The notes under the pieces are model-generated. The model saw only the letters and a list, made by a program, of their open reading frames with translations. It was not told the origin of the DNA and made no database searches. From contig CAVULE010000004.1 of assembly GCA_963742315.1 (NCBI GenBank), positions 1 to 64,000 on the forward strand: a stretch of 64,000 bases of DNA, in the 5' to 3' direction. The number at the start of each line of letters is the position of its first letter. The first letter of the stretch is position 1. This document shows positions 9,217 through 18,155 of the stretch, in pieces. This stretch comes from AV69 sp963742315. Lineage in GTDB: Bacteria > Verrucomicrobiota > Verrucomicrobiia > Chthoniobacterales > UBA10450. A program made the translations under genes and the position numbers.

Positions 9217-12055
9217 ATGGAACCCGAACCAACCGTCGGGACATGCGCGATCTGCGGACGACCGCTCACCCAAGTAGGTCCAAAAGGGGAATGCCTTCGT
9301 TGTCTCGCTGATCTCGGTTTTTTGAGCGACAGTCAAGAACCCGAAAAATCTGAATCAGGCCGGCGATTAACGCCTGGACCGCTGAAGTACGATCACTTCG
9401 AAGTTGAAGTCGGCGCGGACGGTTTTCCGATCGAGCTCGGCTCGGGAGCAATCGCGATTACTTATCGTGCACGCGACACGGTTTTGAATTCCGTCGTCGC
9501 TCTTAAAGTCATAGACCGAAAAGTCGCGAAGATGCCCGGAGTCCGATCGCGTTTCCTGCGCGAAGCGCGCGCGGCCGCGCAAATCCATCATCCGAACGTC
9601 GCGCGCGTCAGTCATTACGGTGAACAAGACGGCGAATGTTTCTACGTCATGGAATTGGTCGAAGGCGAAACGCTCGAAGCCAAAGTGCGTCGCGAAGGTC
9701 CGATGCCGCTCGCGCTGGCGCTGGAAGTGATTGAACAAGCCGCGCGCGCGCTGGCTGCTGCGGAAAAGTGCGGTGTGGTGCATCGCGACATCAAGCCGTC
9801 CAACATCATGCTCGAATCGGATCCGAGCGGCTCGTTGATTGTCAAAGTAATCGACTACGGCATCGCTAAGATCCTCGATCCGGAAGCAGAACGCGGTGCC
9901 GAGCAAACTCGAACCGGATTCATTGGAACCCCAGCCTTCGCCAGTCCCGAGCAGTTCGCTCCTTCCGAACAGACGAACATCGATACGCGATCGGACATTT
10001 ACTCGTTAGGCGCGACCTTTTGGTATTTGCTTTCCGGTCGGGTGCCATTTGTTGGGCGCACGCTCCGAGAAGTTGCGGCAAAACAGGCGGAGGAACTCCC
10101 GCTCGAGCAACTGAAGAATACTCACGTCCCGGCGCGTGTGATCGCGCTCTTGCAGTCGATGTTGGCTGTCGATCCTGCGAAGCGCCCGCAAACAGCGCGC
10201 GAACTTCTATCGGTAATCCACCGCTGCTACACAAAATTCAGCACGGAAGCACGGTCGCGTCGGAAGCGATCTTCGAACTGACTGCAGGAGCAACAGCTGT
10301 AGTTCGTCGTTGCAGTCGCATTCGGCAGCCTGGCTCTATCAACGCGCGCAGTCTTCCGCTGAGATCGAACGCTCGATCGCGATTTTGCCCTTTGAAAACC
10401 GGAGCGAAGACAAAGCGAATGCGTACTTCGCCGAGGGCATCCAGGATGAGATTTTGACGCGCTTATCCAAGATCGCCGATTTGAAGGTAATCTCGCGCAC
10501 TTCCACGCAGCATTACAAAAGTGCGCCGGAAAACCTGGCCGAGATCGGCAAGCAGCTTGGAGTTGCTCACATCCTGGAAGGAAGTGTGCAGAGGAGCGGC
10601 GACGGAGTGCGTGTGAACGTGCAGTTGATCAAAGCCGCTAACGATTCCCATCTGTGGGCCGATACCTTCGATCGCAAACTGACCGACATCTTTTCAGTGG
10701 AGAGTGAGGTGGCCAAAGCCATCGCCGAGCAGTTGCGAGCGAAACTCACCGGTCAGGAAGAACAAGTCATCGCTGCTAAACCCACCGACAACGTCGAGGC
10801 CTACGATGCCTACCTGCGTGGTCTGGCTTATACACTGAAAGCGGGAAACTCAGCGGCCATTTCCCTTGGCGCGCAGAAATATCTCAGAGAAGCGGTGCGC
10901 TTGGACCCGAAGTTCGCCCTTGCCTGGGCGCTGCTGTCGCACGTCGATGCGACGCGGCTACATCACACAGACTCTTCAACCAACGGTCGCGCTTCGTGAA
11001 GAGGCACGACAGGCCGCCGAAACCGCTCTCACTCTTCAGCCCAATCTCGGCGAGGCCGTATTGGCCAAGGGATATTACTACTACGCCTGCCTAAAGGATT
11101 ACGACACCGCCGTGCGTTACTTTGAGCAAGCACGTCAGTTCCTGCCGAATAGCAGCCGGATTCCTGAATCGCTGGCCCATGTCGCGCGGAGGCGAGGGCA
11201 GTGGGACCGGATCGAGTCGTATCTCAACGAAGCCGAGCGGCTCGACCCGCGCAACGTTAACCTGCTCAGCCGTGCACGCGCTATTGCTATGTGTTTCAGC
11301 GTCGTTTTCCCGAGGCGCTGCGAAAGTTTGATCAGGTTCTTAATATCACACCCGACGACGTGGATATCATCGCGACTCAAGGCGAATATCGCGCAAGCTG
11401 AGGGCGACCTGCCGCGTGCCTCGGCGCTCCTCGCTCCGCTCCATCCTAACGCCGACGACTCCAGCGCCTTGGAAACACAAGTTTACCAGGCGATCCTGGA
11501 GCGACAGCCCGCGCCAGTCATCCCTCGGCTAAAGGAAATATTGGCCAAGCCTGATCCCGCGTTGGGCTACGTCAATGGCGAACTGCGCTTTTGGTTAGGC
11601 TGGGCGCAAGAAGTCGCCGGTGAGCATGCCGCCGCCCAGGAAACTTGGCGACAGGCGCGCAGCGAACTGGAACTTTTCCTCAAAGAGCAGCCGGAAAATT
11701 CTATTCTGATTGGTGATCTCGCGCTGGTCAATATGGGTCTCGGTGACAAAGCCACCGCATTGGCTCTGGCCGAACGGGGGATGGCGATGCGCCCGATCGA
11801 GAAAGACGCGTTGGAGGGTAGCGCTCGGATCGAGACCTTCGCCCGGGTAGCGGCGGGCACGGGCGAACCCGACCGCGCCATTGCCGCTTTACAGAAACTA
11901 CTCTCGATACCAAGCGCCGGTATGCTGCGACATGCCGCTCACTCCTGCGCTACTCCGGCTCGATCCGATGTTCGATCCGCTCCGGAACGATCCGCGTTTC
12001 AAAGCGTTGACTGAGAGCTCGCCGCGTCGTCCTCATCGAAACCGGCGGACAAGTA
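9217..12055 (+). CDS. Ser/Thr protein kinase with zinc ribbon, TolB-like and TPR domains (kinase 2), frameshifted
   Basis: Paralogue of kinase 1. The ribbon (CAICGRPL, CLRCLADLGF), kinase domain (GSGAIAITYRA loop, ALKVIDRK lysine, HRDIKPSN, DYG, GTPAFASPEQF) and its tail are uninterrupted from 9217 to about 10260. A frame change falls in the membrane-span region, then the TolB-like domain continues (IERSIAILPFENRSED, EILTRLSKIADLKVISRTST, QLGVAHILEGSVQRSGD) followed by TPR helices (ALTLQPNLGEAVLAKGYYYY, GQWDRIESYLNEAERLDP, ANIAQAEGDLPRASALLAPL). The last recognisable motif is LDPMFDPLRNDPRFKAL; the stop is uncertain and 12055 is my best estimate. The sensor half resembles kinase 3, not kinase 1. 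Confidence 0.85.
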
Positions 12056-12071
12056 ATACGACGCGGCGAGC

Positions 12072-12176
12072 GCCAGCACCTTCCGGAAACCACTCGAACG
12101 GTACCGGTGTGATTGAAAACGGCATCGACCTGATGCGCGGTTCGGAGTTAAATAGAGTCGTCTCGCATTTACCGGT
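12072..12176 (+). repeat. Kinase-upstream block, copy 3
   Basis: Close copy of 6139-6241, ending at the ATG of kinase 3. It contains the same CACTCGAACGGTACCGGTGT and ATCGACCTGAT segments and a TTAAATAGAGTCG stretch that could hold a promoter -10 region. Confidence 0.6.
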
Positions 12177-15001
12177 ATGGAACGCGAACCAACCGTTGGC
12201 ACATGCGCGATCTGCGGACGACCGCTCACGCAAGTAGGCCCAAAAGGCGAATGCCTTCGTTGTCTCGCTGATCTGGGTTTTCTGAGCGGCAGTCAAGAAC
12301 CAGGACGAACCGAAACGCCGCGACGATTAACGCCTGGACCGCTGAAGTACGATCACTTCGAGGTTGAAGTCGGCGCGGACGGTTTTCCGATCGAGCTCGG
12401 CGCGGGAGCAATCGCGATTACTTATCGTGCACGCGACACGGTTTTGAATTCCGTCGTCGCTCTTAAAGTCATAGACCGAAAAGTCGCGAAGATGCCCGGC
12501 GTCCGATCGCGCTTCTTGCGCGAAGCGCGCGCGGCCGCGCAAATTCATCATCCGAACGTCGCGCGCGTTAGTCATTACGGCGAACAAGACGGTGAATGTT
12601 TCTATGTCATGGAGTTGGTCGAAGGCGAAACGCTCGAAGCCAAGGTCCGACGCGAAGGTCCAATGCCGCTCGCACTCGGCGCTCGAAGTGATTGAGCAAG
12701 CCGCGCGCGCGCTGGCCGCCGCGGAAAAGTGCGGCGTTGTGCATCGCGACATCAAGCCGTCCAACATCATGCTCGAATCGGATCCGAGCGGCGCATTGAT
12801 TGTTAAGGTCATCGACTACGGCATCGCTAAGGTCCTCGATCCGGAAGCGGAACGCGGCGCCGAGAAAACTCAGACCTGGTTTCATCGGAACACCAGCGTT
12901 CGCGAGCCCGAGCAGTTCGCTCCTTCCGAACAGATGAAAATCGATACGCGCTCGGACATTTATTCGTTAGGCGTGACCTTTTGGTATTTGCTCTCTGGTC
13001 GTGTGCCTTTTGTTGGCCGCACGCTCAACGACATTCGCCTAAGGCAAGCGGAGTCATTACCCGTTGAACAACTCAAGGGCCTCGACGTTCCGGCCCGAAT
13101 TCTTGCACTGCTCAAGTCGATGTTGGCTCCCGATCCGAAAGATCGCCCGCAGTCTGCGCGCGAACTACTCTCCGAAGTCCACCGGTGCTACACAAAATTT
13201 AGCCCGGAAGCACGTTCGCGCCGCAAGACGATTCGGGTTCACGGCGGCAGGAGCAGTCTTAGTCATCGCGGCGATTGCAATCGGGAGCCTGGCGGTACCA
13301 GCACGTCCAATTCTCCGGCCAGTTCGAACGGTCGATTGCGGTTTTGCCTTTCGAAAATCTAAGCGACGACAAGGAAAACGCCTACTTGGCCGAGGGGATA
13401 CAGGACGAAATCCTGACCCGCTTATCGAAGATTGCGGACCTAAAAGTGATATCGCGCACCTCGACCCAGCACTACAAGAGCGCGCCGGAAAACCTGCCCG
13501 AGATCGCAAGGCAACTTGGCGTCGCTCACATCCTGGAGGGAAGTGTGCAAAGGAGCGGCGACGCACGTGCGCGTGAACGTGCAGCTGATCAAAGCGGCCA
13601 ATGATTCCCATCTTTGGGCCGATACCTTTGATCGCAAACTGACCGACATCTTTTCGGTCGAAAGCTGACGTAGCAAAAGCAATCGCCGACCAGTTACGGG
13701 CGAAACTGACCGGTCAGGAAAAGCAAGTGATCGCCGCGAAACCGACCGATAATCCCGAGGCTTACGACGCCTACCTGCGAGGTCTGGCTTATACACTTAA
13801 GCCGGAATCACCCGCCAACGCCCTTGGCGCACAGAAATATCTTAGAGAAGCGGTGCGCTTGGATCCGAAGTTCGCCCTTGGTTGGGCGCTGCTGTCATCC
13901 GTTGATGCGCGCGGCTACCTTACACAGACTCTTCAACCGACACTCGCCCTACGCGAAGAGGCACGGCAGGCAGCCGAAACCGCGCTCACTCTTCAGCCCA
14001 ATCTTGGCGAGGCCGTATTGGCCAAGGGATATTACCACTACGTCTTGCCTAAAGGATTACGACACCGCCGTGCGTTACTTTGAGCAAGCACGTCAGCTCC
14101 TGCCAAATAACAGCCGGATTCCTGAATCGCTGGCCTATATTGAGCGGAGGCGAGGCCAGTGGGACCGAAGCGAGTCGTATTTCAACGAAGCTGAGCGGCT
14201 CGACCCTCGCAACGTTAACCTACTCACCCAGCACGCAATTTCCTATATCGAGCTTCGTCGTTTTCCCGAAGCGTTGCGAAAGCTTGATCAGGTTCTCGAT
14301 ATTACACCGGACGACGTCGATACCCTGGTGGCAAAGGCGGATATTGCACAAGCTCAGGGCGACCTGCCGCGCGCCTCGGCCCTTCTCGCTCCGCTCCACC
14401 CGACTGCTGACGATACGAACGTGTTGGAAGCGCAAGTTTACCAAGCGATCTTGGAGCGCCGCCCTGGTGAAATCATCCCTCGGGTAACGGAAATACTTGC
14501 CAAGCCTGATCCAGCGTTGGGTTATCACAACGGCGAACTGCGCTTTTGGTTAGGCTGGGCGCAAGAAGTCGCGGGCGATCATGCCGCCGCTCAGGAAAGT
14601 TGGCGACAGGCGCGCGGCGAACTGGAACCTTTTCTCAAAGAACAGCCGGAAAATTATCAGCCTGATTGGACGATCTCGCGCTGACCAACATGGGCCTCGG
14701 TGACAAAGCCGCCGCATTCAGCACTGGTCGAGCGGGCCATGGCCGTGAATCCCGATCGAGAAGGACGCGTTCGATGGTCCCAGTCCGATCGAGATCCTCG
14801 CCCGGGTGGCGGCGCAGACGGGGGAACCCGACCGCGCCATCGCCGCTTTACAGAAACTGCTCTCAATACCGTACAATGGCCCGATCGGGTGTGCCGCTCA
14901 CTCCTGCGCTGCTCCGGCTCGATCCGATGTTCGATCCGCTCCGGAACGATCCGCGTTTCAAAACGTTGACTGAGAGCGCCGCCGCGTCTGCATCTCGCTG
15001 A
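12177..15001 (+). CDS. Ser/Thr protein kinase with zinc ribbon, TolB-like and TPR domains (kinase 3), heavily frameshifted
   Basis: Third tandem paralogue, same architecture. The kinase domain shows ELGAGAIAITYRA, ALKVIDRK, HRDIKPSN and DYG; the sensor half shows SIAVLPFENLSDDKENAY, LKVISRTSTQHYKSAPENL, HILEGSVQRSGD and TPR units very close to those of kinase 2. Comparison with kinase 2 pinpoints single-base differences that break the frame near 12675 (extra C), 12885 (extra A), 13245, 13345, 13565, 13665 (extra T), 14045, 14665 and 14720. It ends LDPMFDPLRNDPRFKTLTES and a stop at 15001. That all domains survive so many indels argues for base-calling errors or very recent decay. Confidence 0.8.
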
Positions 15002-15543
15002 AAACAATTATCTGCGCGTCTCGCGGCAATCGCAGACCGTTCTGGCCAGATAGCTACAACAGCGAGAGCAACGATGATCCCGACTGAAACTTCAATGAAT
15101 CGATGCAGGGCAACGATCCACGCGGGATTTGTCCGCGGAATCAAAACAATGATCGTCAGGGTGACACTGGCATATCGATAAGCGGTCTTCTCCAGCCGAA
15201 AGCCAAACGAAAGCAGGCCGATGAAAAAGATCGCGAGCATGAAGGCGGCAAGATTTGCTCCGAAGTAATTTGCCTCGACTGCTCCGACTGACGCGCCCAG
15301 GGCCGTAGCGACTACGCGTTCGATGGAGAGCGTCAGCGTGGCGCCGAGACTGGATTGCATTACGACCAGAGTCGCGATTGCCGCCCAATAAGCTTCGGGC
15401 ATCTGCACCAGGCGCGCGACGATGACGGACGCGGTCGCCGCGAGGGCCGTGCGAACGGAGTGTCTAATCGAAGGGAGATTCTCTTTCTGCCAGCTCCAGA
15501 GTTTCATGCGGGCATGATCTTGCTCGCGAATCAGTTTTGGCAA
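14863..15543 (-). CDS. FUSC / aromatic acid exporter-type membrane protein (short)
   Basis: Reads MKLWSWQKENLPSIRHSVRT (ATG near 15507; an earlier ATG is at 15543) and then several hydrophobic segments: ALAATASVIVARLVQMPEAY, AAIATLVVMQSSLGATLTLS, LAAFMLAIFFIGLLSFGF, LTIIVLIPRTNPAW and VGIIVALAVVAIWPER. This matches the N-terminal membrane half of FUSC/ArAE exporters; a cytoplasmic half is missing. The last ~45 codons overlap the coding end of kinase 3 on the other strand and look unlike the family, so the true stop probably lies near 15010 and was lost to an indel. Role: likely efflux of small aromatic acids or similar. Confidence 0.7.
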   Translation of the reverse strand: MPKLIREQDHARMKLWSWQKENLPSIRHSVRTALAATASVIVARLVQMPEAYWAAIATLVVMQSSLGATLTLSIERVVATALGASVGAVEANYFGANLAAFMLAIFFIGLLSFGFRLEKTAYRYASVTLTIIVLIPRTNPAWIVALHRFIEVSVGIIVALAVVAIWPERSAIAARRADNCFQRDADAAALSVNVLKRGSFRSGSNIGSSRSSAGVSGTPDRAIVRY

Positions 15544-15622
15544 GATCGCGTGCAGGAAATCCTCTCCGATAACGGACCTTCACGTTATCTCGGGCAATTT
15601 GGGCAACGAAGGAGCGTTCGCG

Positions 15623-15667
15623 TTTTCTGAAATGTCGACCTTCGGATGCTTGAGATACATAGCATGA
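15623..15667 (+). repeat. Dispersed leader element, copy A
   Basis: Matches the TTTCTGAAATG...CTTGAGA pattern. Its mini-ORF (15632-15667) reads MSTFGCLRYIA, and its TGA overlaps the ATG of the next small gene (15664) in an ATGA junction, which suggests translational coupling. Confidence 0.7.
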
Positions 15668-15876
15668 AGACAAAGCCAGACTGCGCAACTGTTCGAGTTG
15701 CGGGTGATAGAGCTTGCCTTTGGAGCTGGTTCAGTTCCGTGCAAGCAGCAACACACAATCAGCACGGAGATCGAACCCGCAAGGCGGCTCGAGCGTTTCC
15801 TTTTGGTTTGGCCGTCACGAGTCCGTTGATCGGTATTCTGCTCGCCGTACTCGCTTTAGCGATTTTTCGACCCTGA
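15664..15876 (+). CDS. Small single-span membrane protein, MKT family member 1
   Basis: 70 residues, MKTKPDCATVRV..., with a C-terminal membrane segment FGLAVTSPLIGILLAVLALA followed by IFRP. The segment is shared with the products at 24729, 35931 and (more weakly) 16068, defining a family with a polar N-terminus and a core of WFAV-SSPLLGVLL-type residues. Directly coupled to leader copy A. Function unknown. Confidence 0.6.
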   Translation: MKTKPDCATVRVAGDRACLWSWFSSVQAATHNQHGDRTRKAARAFPFGLAVTSPLIGILLAVLALAIFRP

Positions 15877-15886
15877 CGAACAAGCC

Positions 15887-16024
15887 ATGAGCGCGGTACT
15901 GATTGTCCTCTTCTTCGTAATGCCGTTTTTCACTGTCGATCTAGATGAAGAGATCAAGACTCGCCGACCGCAATCAAGGATGAGAAGTGGACGCAGTGTT
16001 AAAGGAGCGCGCAAGAAGTCCTAA
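15887..16024 (+). CDS. Small hydrophobic protein following the MKT protein
   Basis: 45 residues: MSAVLIVLFFVMPFFTVDLD then a basic tail (RRPQSRMRSGRSVKGARKKS). It starts 10 bases after the MKT gene. The second MKT-type gene at 35931 is followed at the same spacing (ATG at 36056, preceded by AAGCC) by a similar hydrophobic ORF, so the two small genes seem to form a unit. Function unknown. Confidence 0.5.
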   Translation: MSAVLIVLFFVMPFFTVDLDEEIKTRRPQSRMRSGRSVKGARKKS

Positions 16025-16026
16025 AA

Positions 16027-16062
16027 TTTTCTGAAACGTCGATCTTCGAACGCTTGAGATAA
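16027..16062 (+). repeat. Dispersed leader element, copy B
   Basis: Mini-ORF begins with ACG instead of ATG (16036-16062) and otherwise encodes SIFERLR then TAA. The next small gene starts 6 bases after the stop. Confidence 0.7.
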
Positions 16063-16067
16063 GTAGC

Positions 16068-16208
16068 ATGAAGAAAAGTTACTGGTTTGCGGCACTCAGT
16101 CCGTTCGTCAGCGCAGTGGTCGCATGCGCGACTGCAGGCGTCATGATCCGCAGATCCCGGATTAATTCCAGCACGCGACCTAGCGCAAGCATTTGGGACG
16201 TTTGTTGA
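16068..16208 (+). CDS. Small membrane protein, divergent MKT family member
   Basis: 46 residues. MKKSYWFAALSPFVSAVVACATAGVM is a lysine-tipped membrane segment similar to the WFAV-SSPL core of its paralogues, followed by a basic and serine-rich tail ending WDVC. Directly follows leader copy B. Function unknown. Confidence 0.5.
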   Translation: MKKSYWFAALSPFVSAVVACATAGVMIRRSRINSSTRPSASIWDVC

Positions 16209-16216
16209 TCAACACT

Positions 16217-16417
16217 ATGAACTCTTCGCAAACGGAGTTAATCGCAACCCCGCAGTTCGATTCTGGACGTTGGAAATTGCGTTTGGAGCGCGCGCCGATC
16301 TCGACCGATAAGCAATTTACGGGACCGTTAGTTTCGAGCATCGCTGTTGGATTCACAATGCTCAGCCCACTGGTTTGCCTGATCGCGGCGTATCTCTGGG
16401 CGCGGGTTGTCGGCTGA
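16217..16417 (+). CDS. Small single-span membrane protein
   Basis: 66 residues, MNSSQTELIATPQFDSGRW..., with a basic middle part and a C-terminal membrane span (SIAVGFTMLSPLVCLIAAYL, then WARVVG). The SPL motif within the span recalls the MKT family. Eight bases separate it from the previous small gene. An upstream start at 16193 in the same frame is possible but overlaps that gene. Function unknown. Confidence 0.5.
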   Translation: MNSSQTELIATPQFDSGRWKLRLERAPISTDKQFTGPLVSSIAVGFTMLSPLVCLIAAYLWARVVG

Positions 16418-16470
16418 TAACAGCTTGGAATCGCACGGATCGCTCCGACTGCGATCGAAGTATCCAGAGA

Positions 16471-16520
16471 GAAATTTCACGTTCTGTGAAATGTCGATCT
16501 TCGAACGCTTGAGAAAATAG
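16471..16520 (+). repeat. Dispersed leader element, copy C (long form)
   Basis: Contains the perfect palindrome TTTCAC-GTTCT-GTGAAA (16475-16491) running straight into the mini-ORF MSIFERLRK plus TAG (16491-16520). A GTG-started ORF begins one base after the stop. Confidence 0.8.
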
Positions 16521-16521
16521 C

Positions 16522-16800
16522 GTGAAGACAAATCCGACTCCTGAAAGCCGTGGTGTCCGCCCTAAGGCGGCTGAAAACGGTGCGCTAGCAGATTCTGCGG
16601 GCTCATCCGCGAATTGCTCCAAAGCCCGGCGGAACGGACCAACGACGTTTTCGCACATGAGTGCGGTCAGCGCAGCGGAGGCGGATATTTGGCGTACAGC
16701 CAAAGCCATTAAGCAGGCTGGATGCCGTGACGTGCTAGTCATATACACGCCGGAATTCGTCCGCTTTATCGTAACGACGAAGCTCACCAAATCTCGTTAG
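16522..16800 (+). CDS. Small protein of unknown function
   Basis: 92 residues from a GTG directly after leader copy C: MKTNPTPESRGVRPKAAENG... The first residues match the MKT proteins at 15664 and 35931, but the rest is soluble, with a C-terminal AKAIKQAGCRDVLVIYTPEF segment. It may therefore be an MKT start joined to another sequence. No family recognised. Confidence 0.4.
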   Translation: MKTNPTPESRGVRPKAAENGALADSAGSSANCSKARRNGPTTFSHMSAVSAAEADIWRTAKAIKQAGCRDVLVIYTPEFVRFIVTTKLTKSR

Positions 16801-16810
16801 GGATTCATTT

Positions 16811-17170
16811 ATGAAAACCAGGACAATAGTAGCAACTTTGTTAATCGCGGCTGCAGTTAGCGTCGATGCGCGTTTCGCCTCGCCATATCCGCGAAAAGCA
16901 GTATCACCGGATCAGAACGGTCAGTGGATTGTGATAAATGGCAATTCGTGGCCATACAGCGCGGAGTCCGAGCTCACCACGTTTGCCGATGGACAAACTC
17001 GCCGTGGCGAGGCGAGTCCGTCCGGTAGCGGACCGGACGCGCAAAAATCGTCGCCAGCTAAGAAAGAAAAGACACAACTCAAGACTGGGATGTTTCATTC
17101 TGGTTTGCGGCACGAGCTTCCTTCGGCGTCGCGATCGGATTCGCAGCTGCAGACGGTTCCTCGCCGTTAA
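16811..17170 (+). CDS. Possible secreted small protein
   Basis: ATG at 16811 gives MKTRTIVATLLIAAAVSVDA, a plausible signal peptide, then a polar region with GQWIVINGNSWPYSAESELT that looks genuine. From about 17060 the frame loses protein character, and another frame there carries a relic of the MKT membrane family (separate entry). The gene probably ends earlier or is frameshifted. Function unknown. Confidence 0.4.
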   Translation: MKTRTIVATLLIAAAVSVDARFASPYPRKAVSPDQNGQWIVINGNSWPYSAESELTTFADGQTRRGEASPSGSGPDAQKSSPAKKEKTQLKTGMFHSGLRHELPSASRSDSQLQTVPRR

Positions 17171-17190
17171 GCAAACGAACGACACTCATA
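17062..17190 (+). pseudogene. Relic of an MKT-type small membrane protein, in frame with panD
   Basis: In frame 1 after a TAA at 17059 the sequence reads KDTTQDWDVSFWFAARASFG then VAIGFAAADG, close to the TSDWNVSFWFAVSSPLLGVL of the gene at 35931. No ATG or GTG start is visible and the frame runs without a stop into the panD start at 17191. I read it as a decayed copy upstream of panD. Confidence 0.45.
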
Positions 17191-17598
17191 ATGCTTATGA
17201 AATTGACGCTTCTGAAGTCCAAAATTCATCGTGCCACCGTCACAGCTGCGAGTTTGCACTACGAGGGTAGCCTCACGATTTCAGCCGATCTGGCTGCTCT
17301 AGTCCAATTACGTGAATACGAGAAGATTCTGGTGGGTAATCTGCGCAACGGCGAGCGCTTCGAAACGTATGTCATCTACGGCAGCCCGCGAAAAGGCTCA
17401 ATTCAGCTAAACGGCGCCACAGCTCACCTCGGCACGATCGGCGATCGCATCACGATCATGAATTTTGCGCATTACTCGCCAGAAGAAGCCGTCCTCCATC
17501 AGCCGCGGATCATTGTCCTAGACGAGAAGAATCGGGTTGTTCGCAAGGACGGCGTTCCGACCTTCGCTCAAGGTCGATCAGACGCTGAGCTTCAATGA
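17191..17598 (+). CDS. panD: Aspartate 1-decarboxylase
   Basis: Decarboxylates L-aspartate to beta-alanine for pantothenate and coenzyme A. The 135-residue product carries the family start LLKSKIHRATVTAASLHYEG and the self-cleavage site YEG-S-LTIS, where the serine becomes the pyruvoyl cofactor after cleavage between Gly and Ser. Later landmarks are YVIYGSPRKGSIQLNGATAH and GDRITIMNFAHYSPEEA. Two ATGs (17191 and 17197) are possible. No other pantothenate gene is nearby; instead the gene sits among tiny membrane-protein genes and in front of a decarboxylase island. An acid-consuming role besides vitamin supply is possible but is only inference. Confidence 0.93.
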   Translation: MLMKLTLLKSKIHRATVTAASLHYEGSLTISADLAALVQLREYEKILVGNLRNGERFETYVIYGSPRKGSIQLNGATAHLGTIGDRITIMNFAHYSPEEAVLHQPRIIVLDEKNRVVRKDGVPTFAQGRSDAELQ

Positions 17599-17703
17599 CT
17601 CTGATTAACAGCAAACAAGAGCCGGTTTCGCGGATCTAGACGACGAATCGGAAGTAGTTTTGCGTCAATCCGTTTTCATCCGCGCTCACACGATTTCTCA
17701 AAT

Positions 17704-17745
17704 CTTCCTGAAACGTTGTCCCGCGAAGTCGTGAGAAGGAGATGA
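17704..17745 (+). repeat. Dispersed leader element, copy D (degenerate)
   Basis: CTGAAACG...CGCGAAGTCGTGAGAAG aligns position for position with the other copies. Its mini-ORF (17713-17745) starts with ACG and ends in a TGA overlapping the ATG at 17742, as in copy A. Confidence 0.45.
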
Positions 17746-18003
17746 TGACCAATCGAACTATCAGACTGCCGGATGTGACAACGCGAGAACAAAAGAGAAT
17801 CTTCGTGGTTGTGTCCCAAACTATCACCGTAAGGGGCAAAACAATCCGGCATATACTGATCTTCGACAATCATCCCGCATCTCTTCGACTTGCTGCGCAG
17901 CCTTGATCTTACAGCGCGACGGCGAAGTAAGGTTGTCTACACCGTAGTTACCGTCGTGTTAGTTCTCGCGGCGGGGCTTGGGATTTTCTGGCCTCTGCTT
18001 TAA
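17742..18003 (+). CDS. Small receiver-like membrane protein, frameshifted
   Basis: First frame: MMTNRTIRLPDVTTREQKRI then TVRGKTIRHILIFDNHPASL, whose end resembles the first strand and acidic pocket of response-regulator receivers (ILIVDDHP). A shifted frame continues LFDLLRSLDLTARRRSKVVY and ends in a membrane span TVVTVVLVLAAGLGIFWPLL at 18003. Joined near 17870, this would be a protein of about 86 residues with a truncated receiver start and a C-terminal anchor. Only one aspartate of the acidic pocket is seen, so signalling is doubtful. Confidence 0.45.
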
Positions 18004-18105
18004 GTGAGTAAGAGCCCGACAGTTCGTGCCTTACGTCTGCCATCTATAGTTATGATTCCCGAGTGCTGATGTCTGCCTCAAGAAAACAGGCGCTGGAGAA
18101 TTCCA

Positions 18106-18150
18106 AAATTTTCTGAAATCTCGACCTTCGAAAGCTTGAGAAAGAAATAA
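18106..18150 (+). repeat. Dispersed leader element, copy E
   Basis: TTTTCTGAAATC then a mini-ORF frame STFESLRKK ending TAA at 18150; the first codon is ATC rather than ATG. The keto-acid decarboxylase starts 5 bases later, with AGAAAG as the only nearby purine-rich site. Confidence 0.7.
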
Positions 18151-18155
18151 CGACC

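Noticed and set aside
9367..9906. Long antisense open frames opposite the kinase domains (also 6119-6805 and 12327-12812)
   Set aside because: They mirror the kinase coding sequence in all three paralogues and have no domain features; they result from high GC and codon bias.
15623..16062. Insertion-sequence ends as explanation of the leader element
   Set aside because: Copies are all in direct orientation to genes, have no inverted partner or target duplication, and no transposase is seen; a mobile origin stays possible but not as an ordinary IS end.
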